In this document: positions 52,014-61,180 of the stretch, one piece after another | How the letters are laid out: every line of letters starts with the position of its first letter | Numbering within the stretch: position 1 is the stretch's first letter | Assembly (NCBI RefSeq): GCF_001274725.1 | Contig: NZ_LGUF01000007.1 | Location: 35,620-99,619, forward strand | Source of the DNA: Sporosarcina globispora | Lineage (GTDB): Bacteria; Bacillota; Bacilli; Bacillales; Cytobacillaceae | Direction of reading: 5' to 3' | Length of the DNA: 64,000 nt | Notes under the pieces: generated by a model | Told to the model about the DNA's origin: nothing | What the model saw: the letters and a program-made list of their open reading frames with translations, nothing else | Database searches by the model: none | Made by a program: the position numbers and the translations under genes

Positions 52014-52054
52014 AAGGCCCTGCGGAATAGCAAATAGCTACTCCGCAGGGCCTT
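52014..52054. terminator. Strong hairpin terminator
   Basis: AAGGCCCTGCGGA / TCCGCAGGGCCTT 13-bp stem followed by TTCTT; between yrrT and the convergent truncated ABC gene. Confidence 0.85.
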
Positions 52055-52060
52055 TCTTGT

Positions 52061-52399
52061 TTATTGGAGCAAAAAGGCAGGTGAAACTGAACAAATTCGG
52101 TTTACAGCAATGTTTTTCTCTACCGTGTGCCACGGAAATAGCCTCGGCTCCTGAAAAATAAATCCCTTATCAATACTTGGGCCCTTTACTTCCTTCCCTT
52201 CAATCACCACATTGCCTGATAGATCATTATCCAGTCCGGCAATGATCTTCAGCAATGTGCTTTTCCCGCATCCGCTGGGACCAATAATTGTAATCAATTC
52301 ACCGTCTGCCACGGATAAATGAATATCCCTTAAAGCTTGGATTTCTCCTTTTTCTGTAAGAAAGGTCTTGTTTAAATTACTAATCTCTAGAAAAGCCAT
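52061..52399 (-). pseudogene. Truncated sulfonate/nitrate-type ABC ATPase
   Basis: 112 residues with a good start (GGAGGGAG). Walker A GPSGCGKSTLLKI and the Q-loop FIFQEPRLFPW are present. Right after KNIAVN the sequence turns into an unrelated tail and stops, so the signature LSGGQ, Walker B and H-loop are lost; family members are about 250 residues. Motifs fit SsuB/TauB, consistent with nearby ssuE and the sulfate importer. The IS1595 element lies 50 bp upstream of its start, away from the break. Confidence 0.88.
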
Positions 52400-52440
52400 T
52401 TGAATCTCCCTCCATTAAGAATTTTCACCAGTCAGTTTTA

Positions 52441-52448
52441 ATAAAAAA
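52441..52448. repeat. Left target duplication of IS1595 element
   Basis: ATAAAAAA, repeated at 54291-54298; 8-bp A/T-rich duplications are usual for IS1595. Confidence 0.85.
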
Positions 52449-52529
52449 GGCTGTTTTCGTATAGATTGTTGCTTTCTTGACCAAGCTGATTATTGCTTGA
52501 TATAATCGACTTTCTGGAGGGGAACATAC

Positions 52530-53537
52530 GTGTGGAAAAGTGTTTATGAAGAATTCAGTGATTTAAAAAAATCGGAACAGATGGCTTTATTTAATGCGAT
52601 GAAGCAGGACTTGTTCCCTGACGAACCTAACAAGATAACCAAACTACTAAAAAGAATTCGTGAAGCTCGTTTTAGCGGAGGTTTAGCCTGTGTTCATTGC
52701 GGTTGCGCATCTGTTAAGAGAAACGGAAAATACCGCACAAGGCAGCGGTATCTCTGTAAAGATTGCGGCAAGAGCTTTAACGATATGACGCATACTCCGT
52801 TTTCAGGCAGTCGATATCCTGAAAAATGGGTCAAATATATCGAGTTGATGGTAGAAGGTTATACCTTACCTAAAATCGCTGAAAAACTTAAAATACACAT
52901 TTCTACTGCGTTCTATTGGAGGCACAAAGTCCTGAACGCTTTAAGTTCCATCGGATTTCAAGAGCTCTCTGGAATCGTTGAGAGCGATGAAACATTCTTT
53001 AAAGAGTCTATGAAAGGTAGAAAAATCTTTCATCGGGAAGCAAAAGAACGTGGCGGAAGAGACAGTAAACGAGGCATTTCTAATCTTAAAATTGCCGTAG
53101 TAGTTGCACAAGACCGCAACGGTAATGTAGTTGCCCGTAAAGCTGGAAATGGTCGTGTTAAAGCAGAAGAGATTGACGTTGTATTGGGAGACTATATTCA
53201 TCCCTCTGCTTTGTTATGCACGGATACAGCTACTAACTATAAAAAGTTTGCGAAAATCAAAGGTTTGCAGCACGAGACTATCAATGAGCGGCAGAAGGAA
53301 AGAGTGAAAAAAGGCATCTACCACGTCCAACACGTTAACAATTTTCATAAACGATTGAAAGACTGGATGGACCGTTTTTTAGGCGTTGCCACCAAATACC
53401 TTGATAACTACCTATACTGGTTCAGATGGCTAGAAATCGGAAAGAAAATGGCATTTGAAAATCGGGTTGAGCAAATGCTTATTTCTGCTTGTCAAAAACC
53501 TAATTATTATACGGTCGAAAAGCTTAGACTCTTGTAA
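52530..53537 (+). CDS. IS1595-family transposase
   Basis: 335 residues (GTG start, GGAGGGG upstream). N-terminal zinc ribbon CVHCGCASVKRNGKYRTRQR and CKDCGKSF, then HTH (TLPKIAEKLKIHISTAFYWR) and the DDE/N core: GIVESDETFF, ALLCTDTATNYKKF and VNNFHKRLKDWMDRF. Intact. Confidence 0.94.
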   Translation: MWKSVYEEFSDLKKSEQMALFNAMKQDLFPDEPNKITKLLKRIREARFSGGLACVHCGCASVKRNGKYRTRQRYLCKDCGKSFNDMTHTPFSGSRYPEKWVKYIELMVEGYTLPKIAEKLKIHISTAFYWRHKVLNALSSIGFQELSGIVESDETFFKESMKGRKIFHREAKERGGRDSKRGISNLKIAVVVAQDRNGNVVARKAGNGRVKAEEIDVVLGDYIHPSALLCTDTATNYKKFAKIKGLQHETINERQKERVKKGIYHVQHVNNFHKRLKDWMDRFLGVATKYLDNYLYWFRWLEIGKKMAFENRVEQMLISACQKPNYYTVEKLRLL

Positions 53538-53652
53538 ATAATAGTTTTTTATAAGGTTTTTTACAATATATGTTAAAATGTTTATAGGTATTTTTTTAGT
53601 TCAAAAATTGAAAAATACGAAAATAGTAGAATGATAAAAAGGAGAGAATTAA

Positions 53653-54180
53653 ATGTTTCCTATACTAGAAACAGATAGACTGTTATTGAGAGAAATTAAT
53701 AAAGAAGATGCAGAGGGTATATTTGCTTGTTTTTCAAACAGTGATGTAACACGTTTCTATGGACAAGAAACATTGGAAAGCATAGAAGAAGCAGAAAAAT
53801 TTGTTGATTTCTTTTCAAAAAACTACAATGAAAAAAGAGGCATACGTTGGGGAATTGAAAGAAAAGACATAAAAGGAATAATAGGAACGATAGGTTTTAA
53901 TGCTTGGATACCCAAACATAAACGAGCTGAAATTGGTTATGAAATGCATCCTGGACATTGGAGAAAAGGATATACTACGGAAGCAGTATCGAAAGTTATT
54001 TCATATGGATTCGAAGAAATGGGATTAACTCGAATTGGAGCTGTTGTTTTTATTGAAAACGAAGCGTCAAATAAGTTATTAACAAAAAAGGGGTTCGAAA
54101 AGGAAGGTATCTTGAAAGGTTATATGTATCAAAATGGAATAGCCCACGATACGTTTGTTTATTCACTTCTTAAAAAATGA
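53653..54180 (+). CDS. GNAT acetyltransferase, IS passenger gene
   Basis: 175 residues (GGAGAG upstream), RimJ/RimL type: TDRLLLREINKEDAEGIF, GWERK-like core, GYEMHPGHWRKGYTTEAVSK with acetyl-CoA motif A, and NEASNKLLTKKGFEKEG. It is inside the inverted repeats and more AT-rich than the host genes around it. It may give resistance to a small amine or antibiotic; substrate not known. Confidence 0.85.
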   Translation: MFPILETDRLLLREINKEDAEGIFACFSNSDVTRFYGQETLESIEEAEKFVDFFSKNYNEKRGIRWGIERKDIKGIIGTIGFNAWIPKHKRAEIGYEMHPGHWRKGYTTEAVSKVISYGFEEMGLTRIGAVVFIENEASNKLLTKKGFEKEGILKGYMYQNGIAHDTFVYSLLKK

Positions 54181-54290
54181 ATTTCGTTCCACAAAAGGGA
54201 AATTATAAAATGATTTAAGGCATACTCTTTGTCCAGGGTATGCCTTTAAGATTAAATCTTTAATTAGCAACAATCTTTTAGAAAACAGCC

Positions 54291-54298
54291 ATAAAAAA
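54291..54298. repeat. Right target duplication of IS1595 element
   Basis: ATAAAAAA, exact copy of 52441-52448. Confidence 0.85.
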
Positions 54299-54330
54299 AG
54301 ACACGTTCTATTAAAAATAGAAATCGTGCC
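54293..54330 (-). terminator. Terminator of ssuE, at the IS insertion point
   Basis: GGCACG / CGTGTC arms around TTTCTATTTTTAATAGAA, then T6 on the minus strand. The IS1595 target duplication is this T tract, so the element inserted right in the terminator tail. Confidence 0.65.
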
Positions 54331-54360
54331 TTCTCCGGGAGTCCGGTGGAATGACGCCTG

Positions 54361-54906
54361 CTATGATAGAGCTTTGGAATTTTTGGCGATGTCAATTAAT
54401 TGCTTCAGCTGATTCGTAACTTTTTCAAGCACCTCCTCATTTTGTATCGGGTTTTCGGAATCTTCTCTATCCACATACTGATCGGTGAGATAAACGCCTT
54501 TTAAGATTGTCTGAGCGCTTAATGCACCTAATAAAGGCTTTAAGGAATAATCAATCGCCAGTAAATGGGCAGGGCTTCCTCCAACCATTAATGGAAAAAC
54601 AGGCTTATCTTTAAATGAATCCTGCGGGAGGATATCCAGTAATGCCTTAAGAGCACCTGTATAAGCAGCTTTATATACTGGAGACACAATGATGATGCCG
54701 CTTGCTTCCTTTATTTCTTCAGAAAGCTCTTTAATGGAAGAATGATTATACTGCCCTTCAATCAGGACATCTGCCGGAAAATCAAGTACAGAGTACCCCT
54801 TTACAGGAATCTCTTGTTTAGCAGATTCTTTCCGCAAATAGTTTACAAGTATGGAAGACCTTGAGAAAGATGATGGACTTCCGGATAAAGCAATAATATA
54901 GCTCAA
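54361..54906 (-). CDS. ssuE: NADPH-dependent FMN reductase, SsuE type
   Basis: 181-residue flavodoxin-like reductase: IIALSGSPSSFSRSSIL for FMN phosphate binding, IIVSPVYKAAYTGALKALLD, and PLMVGGSPAHLLAIDYSLKP typical of SsuE. It supplies reduced FMN to alkanesulfonate monooxygenase. The monooxygenase itself is not in view and the neighbouring ATPase is truncated, so the sulfonate system is incomplete here. Confidence 0.88.
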   Translation of the reverse strand: MSYIIALSGSPSSFSRSSILVNYLRKESAKQEIPVKGYSVLDFPADVLIEGQYNHSSIKELSEEIKEASGIIIVSPVYKAAYTGALKALLDILPQDSFKDKPVFPLMVGGSPAHLLAIDYSLKPLLGALSAQTILKGVYLTDQYVDREDSENPIQNEEVLEKVTNQLKQLIDIAKNSKALS

Positions 54907-54996
54907 TAAAGGTCACCCTTTCTTTAGTTTCTTTGCACACAGCATTTAACCTATAATTCATATAAACAAACTAGGATTTAACTCAAAAATAGAACC

Positions 54997-55152
54997 TTAC
55001 CTCTTTCCGTTATTTGTCTCCACCCGTATTTTTTCGGTTATCTCAACTTGCGCCACTTTCCCTGCATGAAGGGTAATAACTACTGACCCATAATCGATAT
55101 CCTTAATAGAAGATAAAATATACTTTTCATACTCAGGCGTGATTTTTGCCAT
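54997..55152 (-). CDS. YezD family small protein
   Basis: 51 residues, AAGGAAG upstream: ITPEYEKYILSSIKDIDYGS and VVITLHAGKVAQVEITEKIR, the YezD (DUF2292) core. These proteins accompany sulfur assimilation genes in Bacillus, in agreement with cysA 27 bp downstream on the same strand. Biochemical role unknown. Confidence 0.85.
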   Translation of the reverse strand: MAKITPEYEKYILSSIKDIDYGSVVITLHAGKVAQVEITEKIRVETNNGKR

Positions 55153-55179
55153 TGCGCATACTTCCTTCCTTATATGAAA

Positions 55180-56253
55180 TTAAATGATAAAATCCTCAGG
55201 GGTGAAGATTTTGAGCTGCTTCGGCTTAATAAATACTTCTTCTCCTACATTCAGTCCCAGCTTGCGATATTTTTCTTTTGGAATCTCTGCCTCCAGATAT
55301 TCATTGGTGCCTTTTCTGACTAACTCTATCTGTACAATAGGACCTACCAGATGAATATGGGAAATGATAGCCGGCACTGTACCTTCACCTGCACTTTCCC
55401 TGCATATGCTGATATCATGCGGCCTTGCATAACCAACTGCCTCCATATTGTCTGAACCGGCCCAATCAGGAATTTCCAGATTCACATTTCCCTGCGTTAG
55501 CTTGCCATTGTTAAGTCGCCCCTTGAACAAATTGACGCTCCCTAAAAAGTCATATACGAAAGGCGTCTGCGGGTTTTCATACACTTCCTCCGGTGTTCCG
55601 ATTTGCTCGATTTTCCCTTGGTTCATCACGACAATCTTGTCAGCAACATCCAATGCCTCTTCCTGATCATGCGTAACAAATATGCTCGAGATCTGAAACT
55701 CATCGTGAAGCCTTCTCAGCCATCTTCTAAGCTCTTTTCTGACCTTCGCATCAAGTGCTCCAAAGGGTTCATCCAATAAAAGCACCTTAGGTTCTACCGC
55801 CAGAGCCCTTGCCAGCGCAACCCGCTGGCGCTGTCCGCCCGAAAGCTGGGCAGGATATCGGTTTGACAGGTCTTTTAGCTTCACAAGCTCCAGCAGCTCA
55901 TGAACTTTGTTCTGAATATCTTTTTTTCCCGGCCGTACTTTCCTTGGTCTCACTTTCAGCCCATATGCAATATTATCGAATACGGTCATATGACGAAACA
56001 GCGCATAATGCTGGAAGACAAATCCCACCTTTCTTTCTTTAGCTGTGATGCCAGTAATATTCTCACTATCAAAAAAGATAGAACCCTGGTCAGCTGACTC
56101 CAAACCGGCAATAATCCGAAGCAGGGATGTTTTCCCTGAACCCGAAGGACCTAATAATGCCACCAGCTCTCCAGTGTTGATCTCAAGATTAATATCCTCC
56201 AATGCCTGAAATGTTCCAAAAGCTTTTGAAACGGAATTTATTACGATACTCAT
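55180..56253 (-). CDS. cysA: Sulfate/thiosulfate ABC importer ATPase
   Basis: 357 residues: Walker [14 protein letters not shown], signature [16 protein letters not shown], Walker [16 protein letters not shown]-loop [13 protein letters not shown], and a C-terminal TOBE domain ([11 protein letters not shown]...). It energises the importer formed by CysT, CysW and Sbp upstream in the same leftward operon. Confidence 0.94.
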   Translation of the reverse strand: MSIVINSVSKAFGTFQALEDINLEINTGELVALLGPSGSGKTSLLRIIAGLESADQGSIFFDSENITGITAKERKVGFVFQHYALFRHMTVFDNIAYGLKVRPRKVRPGKKDIQNKVHELLELVKLKDLSNRYPAQLSGGQRQRVALARALAVEPKVLLLDEPFGALDAKVRKELRRWLRRLHDEFQISSIFVTHDQEEALDVADKIVVMNQGKIEQIGTPEEVYENPQTPFVYDFLGSVNLFKGRLNNGKLTQGNVNLEIPDWAGSDNMEAVGYARPHDISICRESAGEGTVPAIISHIHLVGPIVQIELVRKGTNEYLEAEIPKEKYRKLGLNVGEEVFIKPKQLKIFTPEDFII

Positions 56254-56269
56254 TTGAATACCCCTAACT

Positions 56270-57151
56270 TCAGTGATTTTCTATGCTCATCTGTCTTTTC
56301 CCATGCCATTCAAGAATGCTTTTGATAATAAGCGTGAAAATGGCCATTAATGACATTAAAGAAGCAACCGCAAACGCAGCAGCGAATTGGTATTCGCCAT
56401 ATAGTATTTCAATATGCAGCGGCATTGTGTTGGTCAACCCCCTTATATGGCCAGATACAACTGAAACCGCACCAAATTCCCCGATGGCCCGTGCATTGCA
56501 GAGAATCATGCCGTAAAGGAGAGCCCATTTAATATTCGGCAGTGTTACATACCAGAAGGTCTTCCATCCTCCTGCCCCAAGAGTGATAGATGCTTCCTCC
56601 TCTGAGGTTCCCTGGGCCTGCATGAGAGGAATAAGCTCCCTGGCTATAAAAGGCAGTGTTACAAAGATTGTCGCAAGGACAATGCCAGGAACGGCAAAAA
56701 TAATTTTGATATCATTCGCAAAAAGCCATTTCCCGAAAAGCCCCTGAGAACCAAACAGCAAAACGAAAATTAGGCCGGCAATGACTGGAGAAACCGCAAA
56801 CGGAAGATCAATTAGCGTAATAAGCAGGTTTTTTCCTTTAAATTGAAACTTGGTTATTGCCCATGCTGCCATAATTCCAAATAATGCATTCAATGGAACG
56901 GCAATCATGGCCACTAAAATGGTAAGCTTAATGGCAGATAATGCTTCCGGATTTGTAATTGCCTCCAGATAAACCGCAATTCCCTTTTCAAAAGCCTGAA
57001 CAAAAACCGTGACTAGCGGCAGGATCAGAAACAGCCCCAAAAATGTTAAAGCAATACTGATTAACAGCCATTGAACCCATTTGGGATCCGCTGCTTCTCT
57101 CGAGCTCCCAAGCGGAGTATCCGTAAAACCCAAAGGTATATTCCCACCCAT
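56270..57151 (-). CDS. cysW: Sulfate ABC importer permease CysW
   Basis: 293 residues, six membrane segments; the EAA-type loop reads [20 protein letters not shown] and the N-terminal part [21 protein letters not shown] is typical. GGAGGTG upstream. Pairs with CysT. Confidence 0.92.
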   Translation of the reverse strand: MGGNIPLGFTDTPLGSSREAADPKWVQWLLISIALTFLGLFLILPLVTVFVQAFEKGIAVYLEAITNPEALSAIKLTILVAMIAVPLNALFGIMAAWAITKFQFKGKNLLITLIDLPFAVSPVIAGLIFVLLFGSQGLFGKWLFANDIKIIFAVPGIVLATIFVTLPFIARELIPLMQAQGTSEEEASITLGAGGWKTFWYVTLPNIKWALLYGMILCNARAIGEFGAVSVVSGHIRGLTNTMPLHIEILYGEYQFAAAFAVASLMSLMAIFTLIIKSILEWHGKRQMSIENH

Positions 57152-57245
57152 AACGTCACCTCCTTCTTAATAGGTAAAACAAATCTGCAATAGTGATTGA
57201 ACCACTGGGGATTAAATGTTACTTAAAACGTCGCTTCTTCCCTGC

Positions 57246-58091
57246 CTAATGCGAAATAAACTTTCTGTTCGTCCACCATTGAATAAAGTTGATAATAAAT
57301 AACAGCATAAACGAAGTGACCAGCATGACGGCAGCAATGGCTGTAGCACCTGCATAATCATATTGCTCAAGCTTCGTCATAATCAGCAGTGGCGTGATTT
57401 CGGTTTTCAGCGGCATATTTCCTGAGATAAAAACGACTGACCCATATTCCCCAAGAGACCTTGCAAAGGCGAGGGTGAACCCTGCCAGTGCTGCCGGCAG
57501 CACTTCCGGAAAAATAATCCTTCTGAAAGTCTGAAAGCGGCTTGCCCCAAGGGAGGCGGAAGCTTCTTCCACTTCTTTTTCAAGACTTTGCAGCACAGGC
57601 TGCACCATTCTTACCACAAATGGAAGCCCAATAAATGTCAGAGCAATCACCACACCGATCGGTGTAAAAACAACCTTAAATCCTAATAAGCTTCCAACCC
57701 AGCCATTAGGGGCATAAACCGTTGTTAGGGCAATGCCTGCAACAGCTGTCGGAAGAGCAAAGGGCAAATCAACAAGGCCATCTATGATCTTCTTCCCTGG
57801 AAAAGAATATCTGACCAGAACCCAGGCTAGAAGAACACCGAATACCATATTAATAACACCAGCTGCCAAGGATGCACCAAAACTCAGCTTGTATGAGGCC
57901 ACCACCCTTGGATCAAGCACCGTGTCCCAAAATTCGGGCCAGCTCATTTGTGAACTATAAAAGATAATCATTGACAGCGGCAATAAAACTAAAATGCTAA
58001 GATAAAGCATGGTGTAGCCCATAGTCAGGCCAAAGCCTGGCAGTATACTATATTTTTTGAACCCTGTTTTTTTTGATTTCCTCAACCCCAT
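57246..58091 (-). CDS. cysT: Sulfate ABC importer permease CysT
   Basis: 281 residues from ATG 58091, after GAGAGGATTCAGGTG. A longer frame to 58229 would overlap sbp and adds a non-homologous leader. Membrane segments with LPGFGLTMGYTMLYLSILVL, and the EAA loop EEASASLGASRFQTFRRIIF. Length fits CysT (about 277). Confidence 0.92.
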   Translation of the reverse strand: MGLRKSKKTGFKKYSILPGFGLTMGYTMLYLSILVLLPLSMIIFYSSQMSWPEFWDTVLDPRVVASYKLSFGASLAAGVINMVFGVLLAWVLVRYSFPGKKIIDGLVDLPFALPTAVAGIALTTVYAPNGWVGSLLGFKVVFTPIGVVIALTFIGLPFVVRMVQPVLQSLEKEVEEASASLGASRFQTFRRIIFPEVLPAALAGFTLAFARSLGEYGSVVFISGNMPLKTEITPLLIMTKLEQYDYAGATAIAAVMLVTSFMLLFIINFIQWWTNRKFISH

Positions 58092-58119
58092 CACCTGAAT
58101 CCTCTCATTCTCATGCTGT

Positions 58120-59178
58120 TTATTGGAGATAGATCTCATCAAACGTTCCGCCGTCATTAAAGTGGGTTTCCTGCGCTTTTTGCCAGCCCCCAAACTCTTT
58201 ATCCACGGTAACAAATTCAATATCAGCAAACTGGTTGGCGTATCTCTTCAGTACTTCACTATTTCGCGGCCTGTAATAGTTCTTTGCTGCAATTTCCTGT
58301 CCGGTTTCACTGTATAAATACTTTAAATAAGCTTCGGCTGCTTCAGCTGTTCCTTTTTTCTCGGCTATTTTATCCACGACTGAAACTGGCGGTTCTGCAA
58401 GAATGCTGATCGATGGATTTACGATTTCAAATTTGTCTTTTCCCAGCTCATTTATCGATAGATAGGCTTCATTTTCCCAAGCAATTAGAACATCTCCTAT
58501 CTCCCGCTGAACAAATGTATTGGTTGAATCACGTGCCCCTGAATCGAGTACTTCCACATTCTGATATAAACTCTTTACAAATTCCTTAATCTTGTTTTCA
58601 TCTCCATCGAACTGTTTGCTGGCAAAGGCCCATGATGCAAGATAATTCCATCTTGCTCCTCCAGAGGTTTTCGGATTGGGCGTAATGACCGAAACATCCT
58701 CCCTGATTAGATCATCCCAATCTTGAATATTTTTTGGATTCCCTTTTCTGACCAAAAAGACTATCGTGGATGTGTAAGGAGTCGAATTTTCATCCAGCCT
58801 TTTCTGCCAATCCCTATCGATGATTCCCCGCTTGTTGGCAATTTCATCAATATCATAAGCTAGTGCGAGAGTGACCACATCCGCTTCAAGCCCGTCAATG
58901 ACCGATCTTGCCTGCTTGCCGGAACCGCCATGTGACTGCTGAATTGTAACACCCTGCCCTGTTTCTTCCTTCCAATACTTAATAAACTCCTGATTGAACT
59001 CCTGATAAAGCTCTCGTGTCGGATCATAGGAAACATTCAATAGCTCTACCGGATCCTTGCCTAGGCTTCCTCCACCCTCTTCTTTTCCACCGCTTTCCTG
59101 ACTGCATCCTGTAATAGAAAACAAAGCCAGCAAACCTGCTGCAAATAAACCCATAAACAATTTTTTCTGCCTTCCCAT
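58120..59178 (-). CDS. sbp: Sulfate-binding lipoprotein
   Basis: 352 residues. Lipoprotein signal ([20 protein letters not shown]) and a class II sulfate-binding fold: [54 protein letters not shown] and [23 protein letters not shown] upstream. Only ~28 nt separate its start from an upstream terminator, leaving no space for a promoter of its own. Confidence 0.93.
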   Translation of the reverse strand: MGRQKKLFMGLFAAGLLALFSITGCSQESGGKEEGGGSLGKDPVELLNVSYDPTRELYQEFNQEFIKYWKEETGQGVTIQQSHGGSGKQARSVIDGLEADVVTLALAYDIDEIANKRGIIDRDWQKRLDENSTPYTSTIVFLVRKGNPKNIQDWDDLIREDVSVITPNPKTSGGARWNYLASWAFASKQFDGDENKIKEFVKSLYQNVEVLDSGARDSTNTFVQREIGDVLIAWENEAYLSINELGKDKFEIVNPSISILAEPPVSVVDKIAEKKGTAEAAEAYLKYLYSETGQEIAAKNYYRPRNSEVLKRYANQFADIEFVTVDKEFGGWQKAQETHFNDGGTFDEIYLQ

Positions 59179-59206
59179 CCTAAATCTCCCCTTTTGCCCG
59201 TTTTAT

Positions 59207-59243
59207 AAAAAAAGACCGCGTGCTTAATCACTAAGCAGCGGCC
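59207..59243 (-). terminator. Terminator/attenuator between fbpA-like gene and sbp
   Basis: GGCCGCTGCTTA / TAAGCACGCGGTC stem, loop GTGA region, T7 on the minus strand, ending about 28 nt before the sbp start. Transcripts for sbp must read through it or begin in the fbpA coding region. Confidence 0.75.
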
Positions 59244-59280
59244 TTCAGTTTATCTGATCAGCTTCATATTTTATTCGGCA

Positions 59281-59451
59281 TCATTCTTTTTCTCTATGTC
59301 TAGTCATGCTATTAGCATATTCTCGCTCAAGGTCAGTTAAGGTCAACTCAAATAAATGGTGCTCACCTTTTTTATAGACTCCGGCACTTATCAAACTGTT
59401 TATTAAATATCTCTTTCTGCCTTCAACTGCCTTTCTTAAATGCTTTGACAC
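59281..59451 (-). CDS. FbpA-like small basic protein
   Basis: 56 residues from GTG 59451 (GGGAGGGAG upstream): LRKAVEGRKRYLINSLISAG, then VYKKGEHHLFELTLTDLERE. This matches the Fur-regulated basic protein FbpA family. FbpA in B. subtilis works with the iron-sparing response and the sRNA FsrA. Position before the sulfate importer is unusual. No Fur box is visible directly upstream. Confidence 0.7.
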   Translation of the reverse strand: MSKHLRKAVEGRKRYLINSLISAGVYKKGEHHLFELTLTDLEREYANSMTRHREKE

Positions 59452-59704
59452 CAAACTCCCTCCCTGATTTACTCAATCAATAGCTCCTTTGCTGCAAGTG
59501 CTTTTGGTTGACCAATCAGCGAAAAAATATAATTCTTATTAAACTCATATTTCAAATTATTTTACTCAAGAATTAATTAAAAAGTTCACTTCATGACAGG
59601 AAATATTTCAAAGACCTAAGCCTTTTTTTAAAAATCACCCCCGATAAGATGGTTTTTCCAAACACAAAAACCAACAATAAACAGTGTTTTACTCGGAATA
59701 AAAG
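59452..59704. other. Leader/promoter region of the fbpA-like gene
   Basis: No gene. On the minus strand the stretch AATAAGAATTATA (about 59521-59534) resembles half of a CymR box. The probable small RNA unit begins to its right. Confidence 0.35.
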
Positions 59705-59820
59705 TATAAAAAAGGCCCTGCAGTTCCTGTGGAACAGAAGGGCCTTTGGTTTTCCAATCGGCAATAATTATGAAATTCTTTGTTAGGAATGAATTTACAA
59801 TGAATTTTTAGAAAAGTCAA
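59705..59820 (-). ncRNA. Candidate small RNA or attenuated leader
   Basis: On the minus strand a strong sigma-A promoter (TTGACT, 17 bp, TAAATT at 59820-59792) is followed about 45 nt later by a strong terminator (AAAGGCCCTTCTGTTCC / GGAACTGCAGGGCCTTT, T6, 59747-59705). No start codon with a ribosome binding site lies between, so a ~75-80-nt RNA is predicted. It could be a free sRNA or an attenuator upstream of fbpA and sbp. Confidence 0.5.
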
Positions 59821-59981
59821 TCCTTTTTTTGCTATTTTTTTGCTAAACTTTATGAGTTAATTTTCCATGCGCTCAGCAGACCGCGAAGTTCCTCCCCCTT
59901 ACACTCTTAGTAAGTTTATTATCCAAAACGAAGAGCTTAAACTTTGAAACTATTTCAGAATATAATCATAAGCATCACAGT

Positions 59982-60010
59982 TTGACTTATAAAAAAATTT
60001 AGAGTATATT
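59982..60010 (+). promoter_or_regulatory. Promoter of the marR operon
   Basis: TTGACT and TATATT with a 17-bp spacer, followed closely by two dyads. Confidence 0.8.
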
Positions 60011-60012
60011 AA

Positions 60013-60039
60013 TTGACGGATCAATAATTGACCTATCAA
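60013..60039. promoter_or_regulatory. Two tandem MarR operator-like dyads
   Basis: TTGACGGATCAA (60013-60024) and TTGACCTATCAA (60028-60039), both TTGA-N4-TCAA dyads, 15 bp apart, right at the expected transcription start. Autoregulation by the MarR protein is likely. Confidence 0.7.
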
Positions 60040-60062
60040 TTAAATGAAAGGCGGGGGATGCT

Positions 60063-60488
60063 TTGTTCAAATATCCAGAAGAAGAGTTAATAGCTCAGCG
60101 CCTGTTTGAGCTGATTAAGCAGACAATGCCAAAGTTTGAACGGTGCACAGGCATCAGCCAATCCCGGCTTGAGATCCTGCGGGAGCTTTTTGAAAGCGAA
60201 GAAATCACCCAGCGGGCCCTTCAAAAAAAGGTAAACATTGATCATGCTGCTGTCACCAGACATCTCAAACAGCTTGAAGAAAAAAGAATGGTCACCCGCA
60301 GGAAGAACCCTGAAGATAACCGTTTTACTTATGTCAGCCTGACAGAAGAAGGCAAAACGAAAATTGCCGCTTACTGTGAAGAAAAGCAGCTTTTTATTTC
60401 AAATATCCTTAACGGTTTTTCAGAACATGAACGGAGCTCGCTATTAGATATGCTTACGCGTATTCAGGAGAACGTGGATAAAATTTAA
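60063..60488 (+). CDS. MarR family transcriptional regulator
   Basis: 141 residues from TTG 60063 (AAAGGCGGGGG upstream). Winged HTH: ITQRALQKKVNIDHAAVTRH, LKQLEEKRMVTRRKNPEDNR, with the DxR wing. First gene of an operon with a nitroreductase and a monooxygenase, so it likely senses an electrophile or quinone; MhqR/YodB-type systems are similar in design. It has Cys23 and Cys119 by count, which might be sensors. Confidence 0.88.
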   Translation: MFKYPEEELIAQRLFELIKQTMPKFERCTGISQSRLEILRELFESEEITQRALQKKVNIDHAAVTRHLKQLEEKRMVTRRKNPEDNRFTYVSLTEEGKTKIAAYCEEKQLFISNILNGFSEHERSSLLDMLTRIQENVDKI

Positions 60489-60523
60489 TTTCATATCAGG
60501 GAAGACAAAAAGGAGAGTTCATT

Positions 60524-61159
60524 ATGCATAAAACAGTAATCAACGACTTTAAAGAGATTGTTACAGGACGCCGTTCCATCCGTAATTATGACCCAACTGT
60601 GAAAATCAGCAGAGAAGAGATGGCTGAAATTCTGGAAGCAGCATCTTTAGCTCCTTCATCCGTTAACCTGCAGCCATGGCGCTTTTTGGTGATTGATACT
60701 AAAGAAGGAAAAGAAACCCTTGCACCACTCGCAAAATTTAATCAAAGGCAAGTTGAGACATCAGCAGCTGTCATTGCCGTCTTTGTGGATATGAAGAGTG
60801 AAGCCTACATTGAAAAAATTTATGATACAGCCGTTGAAAAAGGGTACATGCCTGCTGATGTCAGAGACACACAGGTTCCGTCCATCAAAGGCTTAGTAGA
60901 AAACATGACATTTGAACAAAAGAAAGAAATGAACCTAATCGATGCAGGGCTTGTCTCCATGCAGCTTATGCTTGCATCCCGTGCTCATGGCTATGACACA
61001 AACCCGATTGGCGGCTATGAAAAAGACCGCATTGCTGAAGCATTTGATCTGGACAAGGAACGCTACTACCCTGTCATGCTAATATCAATCGGCAAAGCCG
61101 CTGATCAGGGATACAAATCTGCCCGCCTGCCTGTTGAAGATATAATAGAGTGGAAATAA
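60524..61159 (+). CDS. Nitroreductase family protein
   Basis: 211 residues, AAAGGAGAG upstream. FMN-binding motifs GRRSIRNYDPTVKISREEM and EAASLAPSSVNLQPWRFLVI, and C-terminal DTNPIGGYEKDRIAEAF and MLISIGKAA. Similar to B. subtilis YdgI/MhqN-type enzymes reducing quinones or nitro compounds with NAD(P)H. Lies 35 bp after marR. Confidence 0.9.
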   Translation: MHKTVINDFKEIVTGRRSIRNYDPTVKISREEMAEILEAASLAPSSVNLQPWRFLVIDTKEGKETLAPLAKFNQRQVETSAAVIAVFVDMKSEAYIEKIYDTAVEKGYMPADVRDTQVPSIKGLVENMTFEQKKEMNLIDAGLVSMQLMLASRAHGYDTNPIGGYEKDRIAEAFDLDKERYYPVMLISIGKAADQGYKSARLPVEDIIEWK

Positions 61160-61180
61160 ATCACAAAGGAGAAATCAAAC

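Larger units (their letters stand above)
52449..54290 (+). mobile_element. IS1595-family element with GNAT passenger gene
   Basis: 1842 bp bounded by 24-bp inverted repeats with three mismatches: GGCTGTTTTCGTATAGATTG (52449-) and the complement ending GAAAACAGCC (54267-54290). Both flanks have the 8-bp ATAAAAAA. Carries the transposase (52530-53537) and an acetyltransferase (53653-54180). IS1595-family elements are known to carry passenger genes. It appears intact, so insertion may be recent. Confidence 0.92.

Noticed and set aside
58092-58229. 46-residue N-terminal extension of CysT
   Set aside because: It would overlap sbp, has no ribosome binding site and no homology to the family; ATG 58091 is well placed.
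59179-60062. SAM-I or Cys T-box control of the sulfate operon
   Set aside because: No S-box core, and no GGTGG T-box sequence, on the minus strand leader.
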